Below the pieces are notes generated by a model, which was given only the letters and a program-made list of their open reading frames with translations, searched no databases and had not been told where the DNA came from. From positions 5,022,001-5,086,000 of the forward strand of contig NZ_CP191258.1 in the NCBI RefSeq assembly GCF_050410795.1: a stretch of 64,000 nucleotides of DNA, read 5' to 3'. The DNA is from Fontivita pretiosa. Its GTDB lineage: Bacteria > Planctomycetota > Phycisphaerae > Tepidisphaerales > Tepidisphaeraceae. Shown here one piece after another: positions 23,610 to 32,368 of this stretch. The translations under genes were made by a program, and so were the position numbers. How positions within the stretch are numbered: position 1 is the first letter of the stretch; the number at the start of each line of letters is the position of its first letter.

Positions 23610-25112
23610 TCAGAATCGGGTTCCGCGCGCCCGGCTCGTGCCGCCGTGCTCGTCGGGCTGATAGTCGAAGCGGTGCAGGTCCTTGGCCTGCGGGTGCTTC
23701 TCGGGATGCGCGTGGGCCTCGGGCATCACGGTCTTGACTTCCGCCATCGCCACCATCGGCAGATACCGGCAGAACAGCAGAAAGCAGGTGAAGAACAACC
23801 CGAAGCTGCCGGCGAACATGCCCAGGTCAACCCAGGTCGGCCAGTAGCTGCCCCAGCTCGACGGCAGAAAATCGCGCGTCAGGGAAATCACGATGATCAC
23901 GAACCGCTCGAACCACATGCCGACGTTCACGCACATCGCCACGAAGAACAGCACGCTCAGGTTGTGCCGCAGTCGTCGGCTCCACAGCAGTTGCGGCGCC
24001 ACGACGTTGCAGAACATCATCAGCATCCATGCCCAGGAGTAAGGCCCCAGGGCGCGATTCATGAAGGCGAATCGCTCCCAGTGCACGCCGCTGTACCAGG
24101 CGATGAAGAACTCGATCATGTAGGCGTAGCCGACGATCAGCCCGGTGGCCAGCAGCACCTTGGCCATGTTGTCCAGGTGCCGGAGTGTGATCAGGTCCTT
24201 GAGCCCGAAGAACTGCCGCGCCGGGATCAGCAATGTCATGACCATTGCGAATCCGCCGAACACGGCGCCGGCGACGAAGTAGGGCGGGAAGATGGTCGTG
24301 TGCCAGCCGGGCAGTTGCGAGACGGCGAAGTCGAAGGAGACGACGCTGTGCACGGAGAGCACCAGAGGCGTGGCCAGCGCCGCCAGAATCAGGTACGCCC
24401 GCTCAAAGCGATGCCAGTGCCGGCTGGATCCGGTCCAGCCGAGCGCCAGGATGCCGTAGATGATCTGCCTGACTCTCGTGGGCGCGCGATCGCGCAGCGT
24501 CGCCAGATCCGGGACCATCCCGACGTACCAGAACAGCAGCGAGACGGTCGCGTAGGTGCCGACCGCGAACACGTCCCAAAGCAGCGGGGAGCGGAACTGC
24601 GGCCACATGCCCATCTGGTTGGGCAGCGGGAACAGCCAGTACGCCAGCCACGCCCGACCCACGTGCAGCGCCGGAAACAGCCCGGCGCACATGACCGCGA
24701 AGATCGTCATCGCCTCGGCGGAGCGATTGATGCTCGTCCGCCAGTTCTGACGCAGCAAGAACAGGATCGCGCTGATGAGCGTTCCCGCGTGGCCGATGCC
24801 CACCCAGAACACAAAGTTGACGATGTCGAATGCCCAGGAGACCGGCTGATTGTTTCCCCACACGCCCACGCCAGTCAGCAGCAGGTACGCCACCGTCAGA
24901 CCCAGAAGCCCCAGCAGACCCAGCGAGATCGCGAAGGCGATGTACCAGCCGATTGGGGGCTTGCGGAAGGCGATGGCAGTGACAGTCTCGGTGACTTCGT
25001 TGAATCCCTTGCCGCGCAGGACCAGTGGCGCGCGCTGGCGGGGATCGTCGCCGCGGTTGTCGATGTCCTCGGGCAGATTCAGAACAGAAGTTGTCGCTGA
25101 AAGCGAGCTCAT
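23610..25112 (-). CDS. actC: Alternative complex III subunit ActC, NrfD-like membrane protein
   Basis: The 500-residue polytopic protein (about ten helices) belongs to the NrfD/PsrC family. Recognisable features include RKPPIGWYIAFAIS at the first helix, GHAGTLISAILFLLRQNWR and the GTYATVSLLFWYVGMVPDLATLRD block, all typical of ActC. It provides a quinol-binding site next to the iron-sulfur domain of ActB. The ATG at 25112 (MSSLSATT) is used. The longer frame to 25184 would take in an intergenic repeat and begins 1 bp after actB. Confidence 0.94.
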   Translation of the reverse strand: MSSLSATTSVLNLPEDIDNRGDDPRQRAPLVLRGKGFNEVTETVTAIAFRKPPIGWYIAFAISLGLLGLLGLTVAYLLLTGVGVWGNNQPVSWAFDIVNFVFWVGIGHAGTLISAILFLLRQNWRTSINRSAEAMTIFAVMCAGLFPALHVGRAWLAYWLFPLPNQMGMWPQFRSPLLWDVFAVGTYATVSLLFWYVGMVPDLATLRDRAPTRVRQIIYGILALGWTGSSRHWHRFERAYLILAALATPLVLSVHSVVSFDFAVSQLPGWHTTIFPPYFVAGAVFGGFAMVMTLLIPARQFFGLKDLITLRHLDNMAKVLLATGLIVGYAYMIEFFIAWYSGVHWERFAFMNRALGPYSWAWMLMMFCNVVAPQLLWSRRLRHNLSVLFFVAMCVNVGMWFERFVIIVISLTRDFLPSSWGSYWPTWVDLGMFAGSFGLFFTCFLLFCRYLPMVAMAEVKTVMPEAHAHPEKHPQAKDLHRFDYQPDEHGGTSRARGTRF

Positions 25113-25162
25113 TACTCGATCCTGTGTCGCGGGCATCTGGCCCGTGCTTGTATCGCCGACAA

Positions 25163-25185
25163 GGGCGAGACGCCCGTGATACAAG
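25163..25185. repeat. Dispersed short repeat copy between actB and actC
   Basis: The sequence GGGCGAGACGCCCGTGATAC with its flanks occurs here, with variants at 3375-3396 and 38452-38474. The GGGCG/CGCCC core is palindromic. Confidence 0.5.
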
Positions 25186-28100
25186 CTAGTGGTTCTCCTC
25201 CGTGGTCGCGGGGTTGCGCAACAGTGCCAGGTGCCTGGTCCGCGGGCGAGTGTTCAGGTCTTCAAGCACGGAATACGCCCGCGGGTTCTGGTGCAGCTTC
25301 GTCACCGCCGCGTCCCTGTCGTTCAGGTTGCCGAACACGATCGCCTCGGTTGGGCAGGCCTGCTGACACGCCGTGACCACGTCAAAATCCCTGATCTCCT
25401 CTCCGGCGTTTCGTTTGGCAATCGAGGTATTGTGGATGCGCTGCACGCAGAAGGTGCACTTTTCCATCACGCCGCGCATTCGCACCGTGACCTCGGGGTT
25501 GAACACCATCTGTTTGATCTTGTCGATCGACTCGCGCTGCTGAGTGTCCGGCATTCCCAGCCACGGCGCGGGGAACCGCCCGCCGCGAGGGTCGCGGCTG
25601 TGCCAGTCGAAGTAGTTGAACCTCCGTACCTTGTACGGGCAGTTGTTCGAGCAATACCGCGTGCCGATGCAGCGGTTGTAGACCATCGTATTCAGGCCTT
25701 CGGTATCGTGCACGGTCGCCGCGACCGGGCACACCTGCTCGCACGGCGCGTTCTCGCAGTGCACGCACATCATCGGCTGGAAGACCACCTCGGGGTTGGG
25801 ATCATCCCCCTCGCCCTTGAAGTAACGGTCGATCCGAAGCCAGTGCATCTCGCGGTTGACCAGCACCTGCTCCTTGCCCACGATCGGCACGTTGTTTTCC
25901 GACTGGCAGGCGACGACGCACGCGTTGCACCCGATGCACGCGGTCATGTCGATGGCCATGCCCCAGGCACGCGGCTCATCGAAGCTGTGCGGCGGCTGGA
26001 AGAGCTGAAGCGAGACGCTGTGATGCTGCCCATGGTGCGGCGCGTGCGGGTCGTTTTGATACTGCTCAAGCGTGGCCTCACGAATGATCTTGCCACTGTG
26101 CCCCTTCTGGCCGACGCGCGCCTCGCGAGCTCTCATCCCCACCGGATCGATGATGTGGTGCTCGACGGTCGAGGCAAGCTGGTACTTCGCGCCGGTCTTC
26201 TGCACAGCCGTGGCCGGTGCGTGATGCATCGCCGCCGCGCTGCGCAGCGTGTAGGTGTTGAACCCCAAGCCACTGCCGATGTTCCCCGCCGCCCATCGCC
26301 CGTATCCCAGCGGCAGGCCAATGACTCCGACTGGCTGGCCTGGCAGGATGAAGGCTGCGATCTCCAGCGTCCGGCCGGCCAGGTCGATGCGGATCACGTC
26401 GTCATTGTCCACGCCCAGCGCGTCGGCGTCGCGCTTGCTCAGCAGCGCCGCGTTGTCCCACGTCAGCTTGCTCAGTGCATCGGGCAATTCCTGGAGCCAT
26501 CCGTTGTTCGCAAACCGGCCATCATAGATGCGCGTGTCGGGCTGGAACCGAAGCTCCAATCCACCTGCGCCGGGCGACTCGCCAGTTGCCGCAGCGACCA
26601 TCGCAGTCGCCGGTGGTTGAACGTTCGCAGAAACGTTGACTGCCGGGAACGCGCTGCCCGCCAGCAAGCCGTCATGCAACACCCGCCGGTACTCCAGGTC
26701 CGAATCTTCGCGGAGCAGGCTGCCGATGGTCCGGCGGACGATCGTCTGCCCATCCACGACCGTATCGGCGGCCAGCATGGCCATCAGCTCGATGATCGAC
26801 TTGCCATCAAACAGCGGCAGGATCAGTGGCTGCTGCACGCTGACGGTCCCATCCCAGGCTCGCGCATCGCCCCAGCACTCCAGGTAGTGCGCCCGTGGCA
26901 GGTGCCACTTGCACTTCAGTGACGTCTCATCCTCATAGAGGCTGAGATGGAAACTGTTCGGCACCGACGCCAGTGCCTCGCCGAAGTTCAGGTCGGCCGG
27001 CGCGTCGTATGCCGGGTTGCCTCCGAGGATCGCCAGGGTCTTGATGGCGCCGCCATGCATCTGCTCGAGGAGCTGCGTGATCGTGCCGGCGTCGTTTTGC
27101 GGCTCCGCCAGCAGCACGAGGGTGTTGCCGATCGCCCCGATGGCCGCATTGATCGCGTAGACCTGTGCGTGGGTCTGCGGCGGCAGGTTGGGTCCCGCGA
27201 CAACCAGGCCGTTGCCGCGCTTCAGATCCGCGGCGGCGCGTTCGACAAATGCCGCTTCATCGGCGGCCAGCCCCGCCACTTCGCCACCGCCGATGACCCG
27301 CGCCGCCAACGCCGCAACCAGCAGGGAAAGTCGCGACGGGCGAATGGGCAACCGCTCGTCGGCCACCGCGCCGGTGGTGCTCAGCCGCGACTCGACCATG
27401 TACACGCGGCTCATTCCCCGCCCCTCGTCGGCACTCTTGCGCCGCTTGACCCAGTCGTTGGCGTAACGGACATGAGCCGGGTGCAGCCCCAGCACGTCGG
27501 CGTCAAAGAGCACGACGGTGTCGGCCTTTTCCAGATGCAGGCGCGGACGCACGGCCTGGCCGAACGCCAGCTTCGATCCGGCAATCTCGTTTTCCCGGGA
27601 GATCGGCTCGTATTCAAACCACTGCGCCCGCGGAAACACCTGCCGCAGCCGATCCCGCATGGCCAGAAAGCTGGGGCTCAGCGACGGCTCGGCCAGAATC
27701 GCCAGCCCCTGACCATCCGTGCCCCGCAGCGGCAGCAGAACTTTGGCCGTGAATTCTTCCCAGCTTGAAGCCCTGGGCTGCTGGCCGGTTCGATCGACCA
27801 CTGGCCGATTCCGGTCCGGGTCGTACAGCTCCAGTACGCTGGCCTGGGCGAATGCGTCGGCGGATCCGAGCTTGCCATTGAACGTCTGCGACCACGGATG
27901 CGAGGGGTTGCCCTCGACCTTGATGGGCCGGCCGTCGTAGGTCGTAACCAGCAGCGGCTGCGCCACGCCACTGATTTCAAAAACAGTCGCGTACTGCTCG
28001 GGGATTCCAGGGATCCGCTCGCGCGGGTTGCTGGTGTACGGCGCCAGATGCTCCCTGGGCCAGCGACGACAGCCGCCCAGCGTCAGCCCCGCCAGCGCCA

Positions 28101-28251
28101 TTGACGCCGCCATCAGCTTCACGAAACGTCGGCGCGACATTGACATCATCTGGTCCGGATCGTACCCGGGGAACTCCCGTGAGATCCGCTCCAGTGTTTG
28201 CGGGCTCTGCGCGAGCTGATTCAGGCTTTGCCAGTGTTCAGGGCCGGACAT
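25186..28251 (-). CDS. actB: Alternative complex III subunit ActB, molybdopterin-like plus iron-sulfur protein
   Basis: The 1021-residue protein has a Tat-type signal (SRRRFVKLM at 39-47) that ends in a lipobox-like LTLGGC (C61), as is usual for ActB. Residues about 70-720 form the molybdopterin-oxidoreductase-like domain, which in this family binds no cofactor. From C772 a ferredoxin-like domain carries four cysteine groups: CIGCNACVVAC, CVHCENAPCEQVC, CIGTRYCSNNC and CTFCVQR with a late CQQACP. This fits three [4Fe-4S] and one [3Fe-4S] cluster. It transfers electrons from quinol toward the hemes of ActA and ActE. It is 90 bp downstream of actA. Confidence 0.95.
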   Translation of the reverse strand: MSGPEHWQSLNQLAQSPQTLERISREFPGYDPDQMMSMSRRRFVKLMAASMALAGLTLGGCRRWPREHLAPYTSNPRERIPGIPEQYATVFEISGVAQPLLVTTYDGRPIKVEGNPSHPWSQTFNGKLGSADAFAQASVLELYDPDRNRPVVDRTGQQPRASSWEEFTAKVLLPLRGTDGQGLAILAEPSLSPSFLAMRDRLRQVFPRAQWFEYEPISRENEIAGSKLAFGQAVRPRLHLEKADTVVLFDADVLGLHPAHVRYANDWVKRRKSADEGRGMSRVYMVESRLSTTGAVADERLPIRPSRLSLLVAALAARVIGGGEVAGLAADEAAFVERAAADLKRGNGLVVAGPNLPPQTHAQVYAINAAIGAIGNTLVLLAEPQNDAGTITQLLEQMHGGAIKTLAILGGNPAYDAPADLNFGEALASVPNSFHLSLYEDETSLKCKWHLPRAHYLECWGDARAWDGTVSVQQPLILPLFDGKSIIELMAMLAADTVVDGQTIVRRTIGSLLREDSDLEYRRVLHDGLLAGSAFPAVNVSANVQPPATAMVAAATGESPGAGGLELRFQPDTRIYDGRFANNGWLQELPDALSKLTWDNAALLSKRDADALGVDNDDVIRIDLAGRTLEIAAFILPGQPVGVIGLPLGYGRWAAGNIGSGLGFNTYTLRSAAAMHHAPATAVQKTGAKYQLASTVEHHIIDPVGMRAREARVGQKGHSGKIIREATLEQYQNDPHAPHHGQHHSVSLQLFQPPHSFDEPRAWGMAIDMTACIGCNACVVACQSENNVPIVGKEQVLVNREMHWLRIDRYFKGEGDDPNPEVVFQPMMCVHCENAPCEQVCPVAATVHDTEGLNTMVYNRCIGTRYCSNNCPYKVRRFNYFDWHSRDPRGGRFPAPWLGMPDTQQRESIDKIKQMVFNPEVTVRMRGVMEKCTFCVQRIHNTSIAKRNAGEEIRDFDVVTACQQACPTEAIVFGNLNDRDAAVTKLHQNPRAYSVLEDLNTRPRTRHLALLRNPATTEENH

Positions 28252-28254
28252 ATT

Positions 28255-28300
28255 GGTCAGTGTTCAGTGGTCAATGGTCAGTTGCCAGTTTTCCATCCCG
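28255..28300. repeat. Short TGGTCAGT-like direct repeats between actA and actB
   Basis: The 90-bp gap contains TTGGTCAGTGTTCAGTGGTC followed by AATGGTCAGTTGCC, that is, three imperfect copies of GGTCAGT/TTCAGT. It is an intergenic repeat inside the operon, and no coding potential was seen. Confidence 0.5.
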
Positions 28301-28341
28301 GTTCTCGCGGTCCCCGGCCACCTGGTCACCGACCACTTTCC

Positions 28342-29046
28342 TCACCGATGACACGTCGAACAACTCTCCATGTAATGTCGATCGCGGATACCGTACTGCT
28401 GCTTCAGTTGCCGACCCAGGGCGAGCTGATCGCCTCCGGGCGGGCTGTAGTTCATGTTCGTGATTTCGCTCACAGGTCGCAGGTACTTTTCAGGCTCGCG
28501 GTGGCAGTCAAGACACCAGGACATGCTCAGCGGCTTGGCCTGGTACACCACGTCCATCTGGTCGATTCGCCCGTGGCACGTGACGCACCCAATGCCCTTG
28601 TTCACGTGTGCCGAGTGATTGAAATAGGCGTAATCTGGCAGGTCGTGCACCTTGACCCAGTTGACGGGCTTGCCACTCTGCCAGCTTTCGTAAAGAGGCT
28701 TGAGGGTGGCGGCGGGGTTACCGGCGGGGTCGGGACGTTGAATATTGGTGTGGCAGTTCATGCAGGTCTGGGTTGCGGGAACCGCCGCAAACCCCGCCTG
28801 CTCGACGGTATTGTGACAATACCGGCAATCCATCCCCAGCTCGCCGGCGTGAAGAGCGTGACTGAACGGAACCGGCTGAGTTGGCTGATAGCCGACATCG
28901 GTGGTCTTGGGTGAACCGCCAAACCCAACAACCGTCGGCAGATACAAACCAGCCCCACCGACCAGAATCAGAATCGCCGGCAGCGCGTAGTTGGCCCAGC
29001 GGGGAAATACGAACATTGGCGGGGTCTGATGGGCTTGGTCATCCAT
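28342..29046 (-). CDS. actA: Alternative complex III subunit ActA, pentaheme cytochrome c
   Basis: The 234-residue protein has one N-terminal membrane helix (about 19-40) and five CXXCH heme sites at residues 74-78, 95-99, 154-158, 178-182 and 229-233. The last one sits at the very C-terminus (CSTCHR). The pattern GMDCRYCHNTVEQAGFA with TQTCMNCH is typical of ActA. It is the first gene of the respiratory operon and provides the multiheme electron conduit of the complex in the periplasm. Confidence 0.95.
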   Translation of the reverse strand: MDDQAHQTPPMFVFPRWANYALPAILILVGGAGLYLPTVVGFGGSPKTTDVGYQPTQPVPFSHALHAGELGMDCRYCHNTVEQAGFAAVPATQTCMNCHTNIQRPDPAGNPAATLKPLYESWQSGKPVNWVKVHDLPDYAYFNHSAHVNKGIGCVTCHGRIDQMDVVYQAKPLSMSWCLDCHREPEKYLRPVSEITNMNYSPPGGDQLALGRQLKQQYGIRDRHYMESCSTCHR

Positions 29047-29088
29047 GCGGCAACCGGCTGACAGAATGCGCTGACTGAAAGCGACTGA

Positions 29089-29117
29089 ATATCAGCCGCA
29101 ACAAGCCGAGCAGTCAA
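29089..29117 (-). promoter_or_regulatory. Candidate promoter of the ACIII-caa3 operon
   Basis: Read on the minus strand, TTGACT (29117-29112) and TGATAT (29094-29089) are separated by 17 bp and lie about 43 bp upstream of the actA ATG. This is the only good sigma70-like pair in the region before the first gene of the operon. Confidence 0.5.
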
Positions 29118-29120
29118 CGC

Positions 29121-29151
29121 GCAAACCTGCGGCATATCGTCGCAGGTTTGC
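29121..29151. promoter_or_regulatory. Perfect 11-bp inverted repeat just upstream of the operon promoter
   Basis: GCAAACCTGCG (29121-29131) and CGCAGGTTTGC (29141-29151) are exact complements around 9 bp, a two-turn dyad of 31 bp. It begins 4 bp upstream of the -35 box of the candidate actA promoter. This position fits an activator or repressor operator. A transcript hairpin is less likely, because it would lie upstream of the predicted start. Confidence 0.5.
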
Positions 29152-29285
29152 TGCCGGCGCGGCCCGCTCCACCCCGGCACTGTCGCCAATCTACTCTGTC
29201 CCCGCGACTTGGCAACAAGCTGCGGGCGGCCCGACAGCCGCGCAGGCATCCGCCCCATCGGCCTTCGCCGCTGCGCGCGGCAAAG

Positions 29286-30830
29286 TCACTCTGGCGCCAC
29301 GTATCCCTTCGGGCCGCCCATCGCCATGAACTTGCGATACACCACGATCAACACCGCCAGCGCGCTGAACGCGAGGATCGAACTGGCCAGGTAGGTCAGG
29401 CGATAGTTGTTGTGCGTCCTGTCCAGGATGTACCCCATCGCCACGCTCGTGATCATCGTCGCGATCGATGTGACCACCGCCGACGCCGCGAGGAACTGAG
29501 CGAACTTCAGTCTCGGCAGAAGCAGCGGCGCCAGCGCACCGGACGCCGACAGGTAGAACCCCGCCACCACCATGTGCCCGAAGACCGCCCACCCGAACGA
29601 CCAGGGAGATCGGATGAACAAGGCGCCGAGCATGAGGGTGACGGCGTACATGCCCATGGTGACCATCGACACCCGCAGCACATGAAACCGGTCCACAAGC
29701 ATCCCAATCGGGAACGCCACCAGAAACCCACAAAAGTGGTTCACCGCCTTGATCTTGCCGTAGGTTTCCAGGTCCATCCCAAGGCTCTTCATGTACCAGG
29801 GACTGAAGGCATTGACGGGGACTGCGCACAGCGCTCCAAGCGTCAGCGCCGCGATCACCCAACGGTAATACGATCTGCTGAAGCACAGAACGATGTACTC
29901 GCGAACTCTGGGCGGAAAGCACAACCACAACGCCCGAGCCAGCGCCGCCAGCTTTGGCCGTGAACGCGGCGCGAGCCACAACTCCGCGATCGCGCGACGA
30001 AGCTCGTGCCACCACGTCGCACCAGTGCGAATCACGTCCGGCGGCGGGGGATACGCTCCTTCTTTTACCGCGAAACACATCGCCATGAACGTTACGAAGA
30101 ATATCGCGGCCAAAATGAGGAACAGCAGCCTGAAGTGCGATTCGAAGTAACGGTAGACTCCATAGTTGATGACAATTCCGCAAATCAGGCTGATCATGCG
30201 AATGAGGCTGAAAGTGCGACCCATGACCGGGCGGGGAACCACGTCGTTGATCAGTCCCGTGTAGGCCATGCCCGTCGTCACCGTCGCGATCTGGTAGAGC
30301 GCCGAGCAGACGCCGAAGACGATCAGCGCATGGTTCACGTTCGCCAGAGGTCCGGAGCCAGCAAGCGCGCGAAGCTTGTCTCCCAGTTCCGGCGTGAACG
30401 CGATTCCGATCATTCCCAGCGTCGCGATCGGAATGGCCACCAGCAGGAACGGGATTCGCCTGCCCCATCGGCTGCGAAACCGGTCCGACCTGTAACTGAT
30501 CGCCGGGCCAAACAGCACGACGATGGCGGTGGAAACCACGACCGTCAGAAACGCCAGCGCCGTATTGGAGGCCCCCAGCCGGCGCAGCAGCAGGCTGGTG
30601 GCATCGCCCGCAGCGCGATCGCGCAGCGACAGGCCCACCTGCGCCAGCAGCAGCCAGAAGATCACCAGCGCCAGCCCGCCGGTGGTGTAGGTCAAGGATC
30701 CAATCGTCCACAGCCTGTCAGAGGCTGCGCCACGGCTCAACGTGTACTCCAACGGAATGGCTGGCGAGGCGGATACGAGCTTCGGCAGCGAAGCACCGCC
30801 TCGCAGGAGTTTGTTGAGTCTGGCGTTCAC
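29286..30830 (-). CDS. MFS transporter, paralog of the adjacent gene
   Basis: The 514-residue protein has about 12 membrane helices. The major facilitator loop motif appears as SDRFRSRWGRRIPFLL between helices 2 and 3, a pattern seen in glycoside/cation symporter-like and sucrose-type MFS proteins. It aligns throughout with the neighbouring gene 30847-32349 (for example SLTYTTGGLALVIFWLLL versus TLSYTTAGLALVIFWLLL), so the two are a tandem duplication. The substrate is unknown. The GTG at 30830 follows the upstream stop by 16 bp. An ATG at 30905 would overlap the upstream gene by 59 bp and add 25 residues. Confidence 0.85.
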   Translation of the reverse strand: MNARLNKLLRGGASLPKLVSASPAIPLEYTLSRGAASDRLWTIGSLTYTTGGLALVIFWLLLAQVGLSLRDRAAGDATSLLLRRLGASNTALAFLTVVVSTAIVVLFGPAISYRSDRFRSRWGRRIPFLLVAIPIATLGMIGIAFTPELGDKLRALAGSGPLANVNHALIVFGVCSALYQIATVTTGMAYTGLINDVVPRPVMGRTFSLIRMISLICGIVINYGVYRYFESHFRLLFLILAAIFFVTFMAMCFAVKEGAYPPPPDVIRTGATWWHELRRAIAELWLAPRSRPKLAALARALWLCFPPRVREYIVLCFSRSYYRWVIAALTLGALCAVPVNAFSPWYMKSLGMDLETYGKIKAVNHFCGFLVAFPIGMLVDRFHVLRVSMVTMGMYAVTLMLGALFIRSPWSFGWAVFGHMVVAGFYLSASGALAPLLLPRLKFAQFLAASAVVTSIATMITSVAMGYILDRTHNNYRLTYLASSILAFSALAVLIVVYRKFMAMGGPKGYVAPE

Positions 30831-30846
30831 GCGAAGAGCCGAGACT

Positions 30847-32349
30847 TCATTCCGGCGCCACGTAGTGCCTTGGCCCACCAAGGGCCATGAACTTCCGGTG
30901 GACAACCGACATCACCGCCAAGGTGATCGCCGCCAGGGCAAAGCCAATCACGTAGGTCAACCGGTAGTTCTTGCCGGTCTTGTCCAGGATGATGCCCACG
31001 ATCGGGCTGCTGACGATGATGGACAGCGATGAGAGCACCAGCGCCGCCGACCAGTACTGGGCGAACTTCAATCGCGGCAGAAGCATCTGCGCCAGCGCGC
31101 CCGACGCGGACAGATAGGTTCCGGAAATCACCATGTGGGCGAACATGGCGCAGCCGAAGGTGAACGGATCGCGGATCAGGATGCTGCCGAGCAGCAGGGT
31201 GATGGCGTAGGCAGCGACCGTCGCCATCGAAACGCGCAGAGGATGAAAACGGTCGGCGAGCACCCCGATCGGATATGCCAGCAGGAAACCCGTCAGATGA
31301 TTCGCCGCCATGATCTTGCCATACGTGGCCATGTCCATGTTCAGGCTCTTGGCAAAGAAGATGCTGAACCAGTTGACCGGCCCGCTCATCAGCCCAGCCA
31401 GCGCCATCGCCGCAAAGACCCACAGGTAGTAAGGCTTGCTGAAGCATTCGCGGCAATACACGCCGACGGCGGCGAAGAACCCGCCGGCACGATGGTCGGC
31501 GGCCATCTGCTCAGGCGGCGGATAGTTGCCTTCCCTGACCATCAGGCACATCAGCACCAGCGGGATACCCGAGACCAGCGCGAAGGAAATGAAGATCGCC
31601 TGAAAGTGTGCCTCGACGTGACCGAGAATCAGGTAGTTGAAGGTGATGCCGGCGATCAGGCTGATCATGCGGAACGCCGACATGAAGCGGCCCAGGATCG
31701 AGCGGGGCAGCACATCGTTGACCAGCCCGGTCAGGCCGATATTTCCGCAGACCAGCCCGAAATGAAAACACGCCCAGAACACGCCGAACACGATGAGCGG
31801 CGAAGCCGTTTCTCCGGGCGAGTAGCTTCCCATCGCTGCGTGCAGGGCGCGCCCCAGTTGCGGACAGAACGCCACGCCAACCAGCGCCAGCATCGTGATG
31901 GGCGCGGCCAGGAACAGAAACGGAATCCGCCGGCCCCAGCGACTGCGATAGCGGTCAGACCAGTAGCCGATGATCGGGCTGAAGATCATCGCAATGGCCT
32001 GCGGCATCGAGACGTTGAGCGATGCCACGACGGTGCTCGTCGCGTCAAGATGCTTCAGCAGCAGGTTGGCCGAGTTGGTGAATCCCCTGTCCCGATACGA
32101 CACGCCCGCATAGCCCAGCAGCAGCCAGAAAATCACCAGCGCCAGGCCTGCGGTGGTGTATGAGAGCGTGCCTGCCTGCCAGCGACGGTTCGGTTGCGAT
32201 GGTGTCTGGTAGTCCAGCGCCACCGCAGCGCTTGCCGCCTGCCGCGCCGGCGCCGCTGGGATCTGCACGCCGCAATGCGGGCAGAAGCTGCTGTGGGGAC
32301 TGTCGATCGGCTGAGAACAGTGCGGACAGGTTGAAGCGGCCAGTGTCAT
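30847..32349 (-). CDS. MFS transporter with N-terminal zinc-ribbon
   Basis: The 500-residue protein starts with two CPHC knuckles, STCPHCSQPIDSPHSSFCPH continuing into CG, which form a short zinc ribbon (residues about 8-28). A linker of about 35 residues leads to 12 membrane helices. The loop motif SDRYRSRWGRRIPFLF is intact. It is the middle gene of a three-gene unit between a PhyH-like oxygenase (20 bp upstream) and its own paralog downstream. The zinc ribbon is cytoplasmic by the expected topology. Its role is unknown; ribbons of this sort are common at the N-termini of membrane proteins in Planctomycetota and other phyla. Confidence 0.88.
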   Translation of the reverse strand: MTLAASTCPHCSQPIDSPHSSFCPHCGVQIPAAPARQAASAAVALDYQTPSQPNRRWQAGTLSYTTAGLALVIFWLLLGYAGVSYRDRGFTNSANLLLKHLDATSTVVASLNVSMPQAIAMIFSPIIGYWSDRYRSRWGRRIPFLFLAAPITMLALVGVAFCPQLGRALHAAMGSYSPGETASPLIVFGVFWACFHFGLVCGNIGLTGLVNDVLPRSILGRFMSAFRMISLIAGITFNYLILGHVEAHFQAIFISFALVSGIPLVLMCLMVREGNYPPPEQMAADHRAGGFFAAVGVYCRECFSKPYYLWVFAAMALAGLMSGPVNWFSIFFAKSLNMDMATYGKIMAANHLTGFLLAYPIGVLADRFHPLRVSMATVAAYAITLLLGSILIRDPFTFGCAMFAHMVISGTYLSASGALAQMLLPRLKFAQYWSAALVLSSLSIIVSSPIVGIILDKTGKNYRLTYVIGFALAAITLAVMSVVHRKFMALGGPRHYVAPE

Positions 32350-32368
32350 GTGAAAAGCCTCGCATCGC

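Noticed and set aside
22575..25100. 841-codon open frame on the plus strand
   Set aside because: It is fully antisense to actE, actD and actC and has the Arg/Gln/His-rich composition typical of high-GC shadow frames.
26947..27768. Open frames antisense to actB
   Set aside because: actB on the other strand has clear domain signatures over the same bases, and the antisense frames have none.
30904..32163. Plus-strand frames across the MFS pair
   Set aside because: The minus-strand proteins have conserved membrane helices and MFS motifs. The plus-strand frames are hydrophilic shadows.
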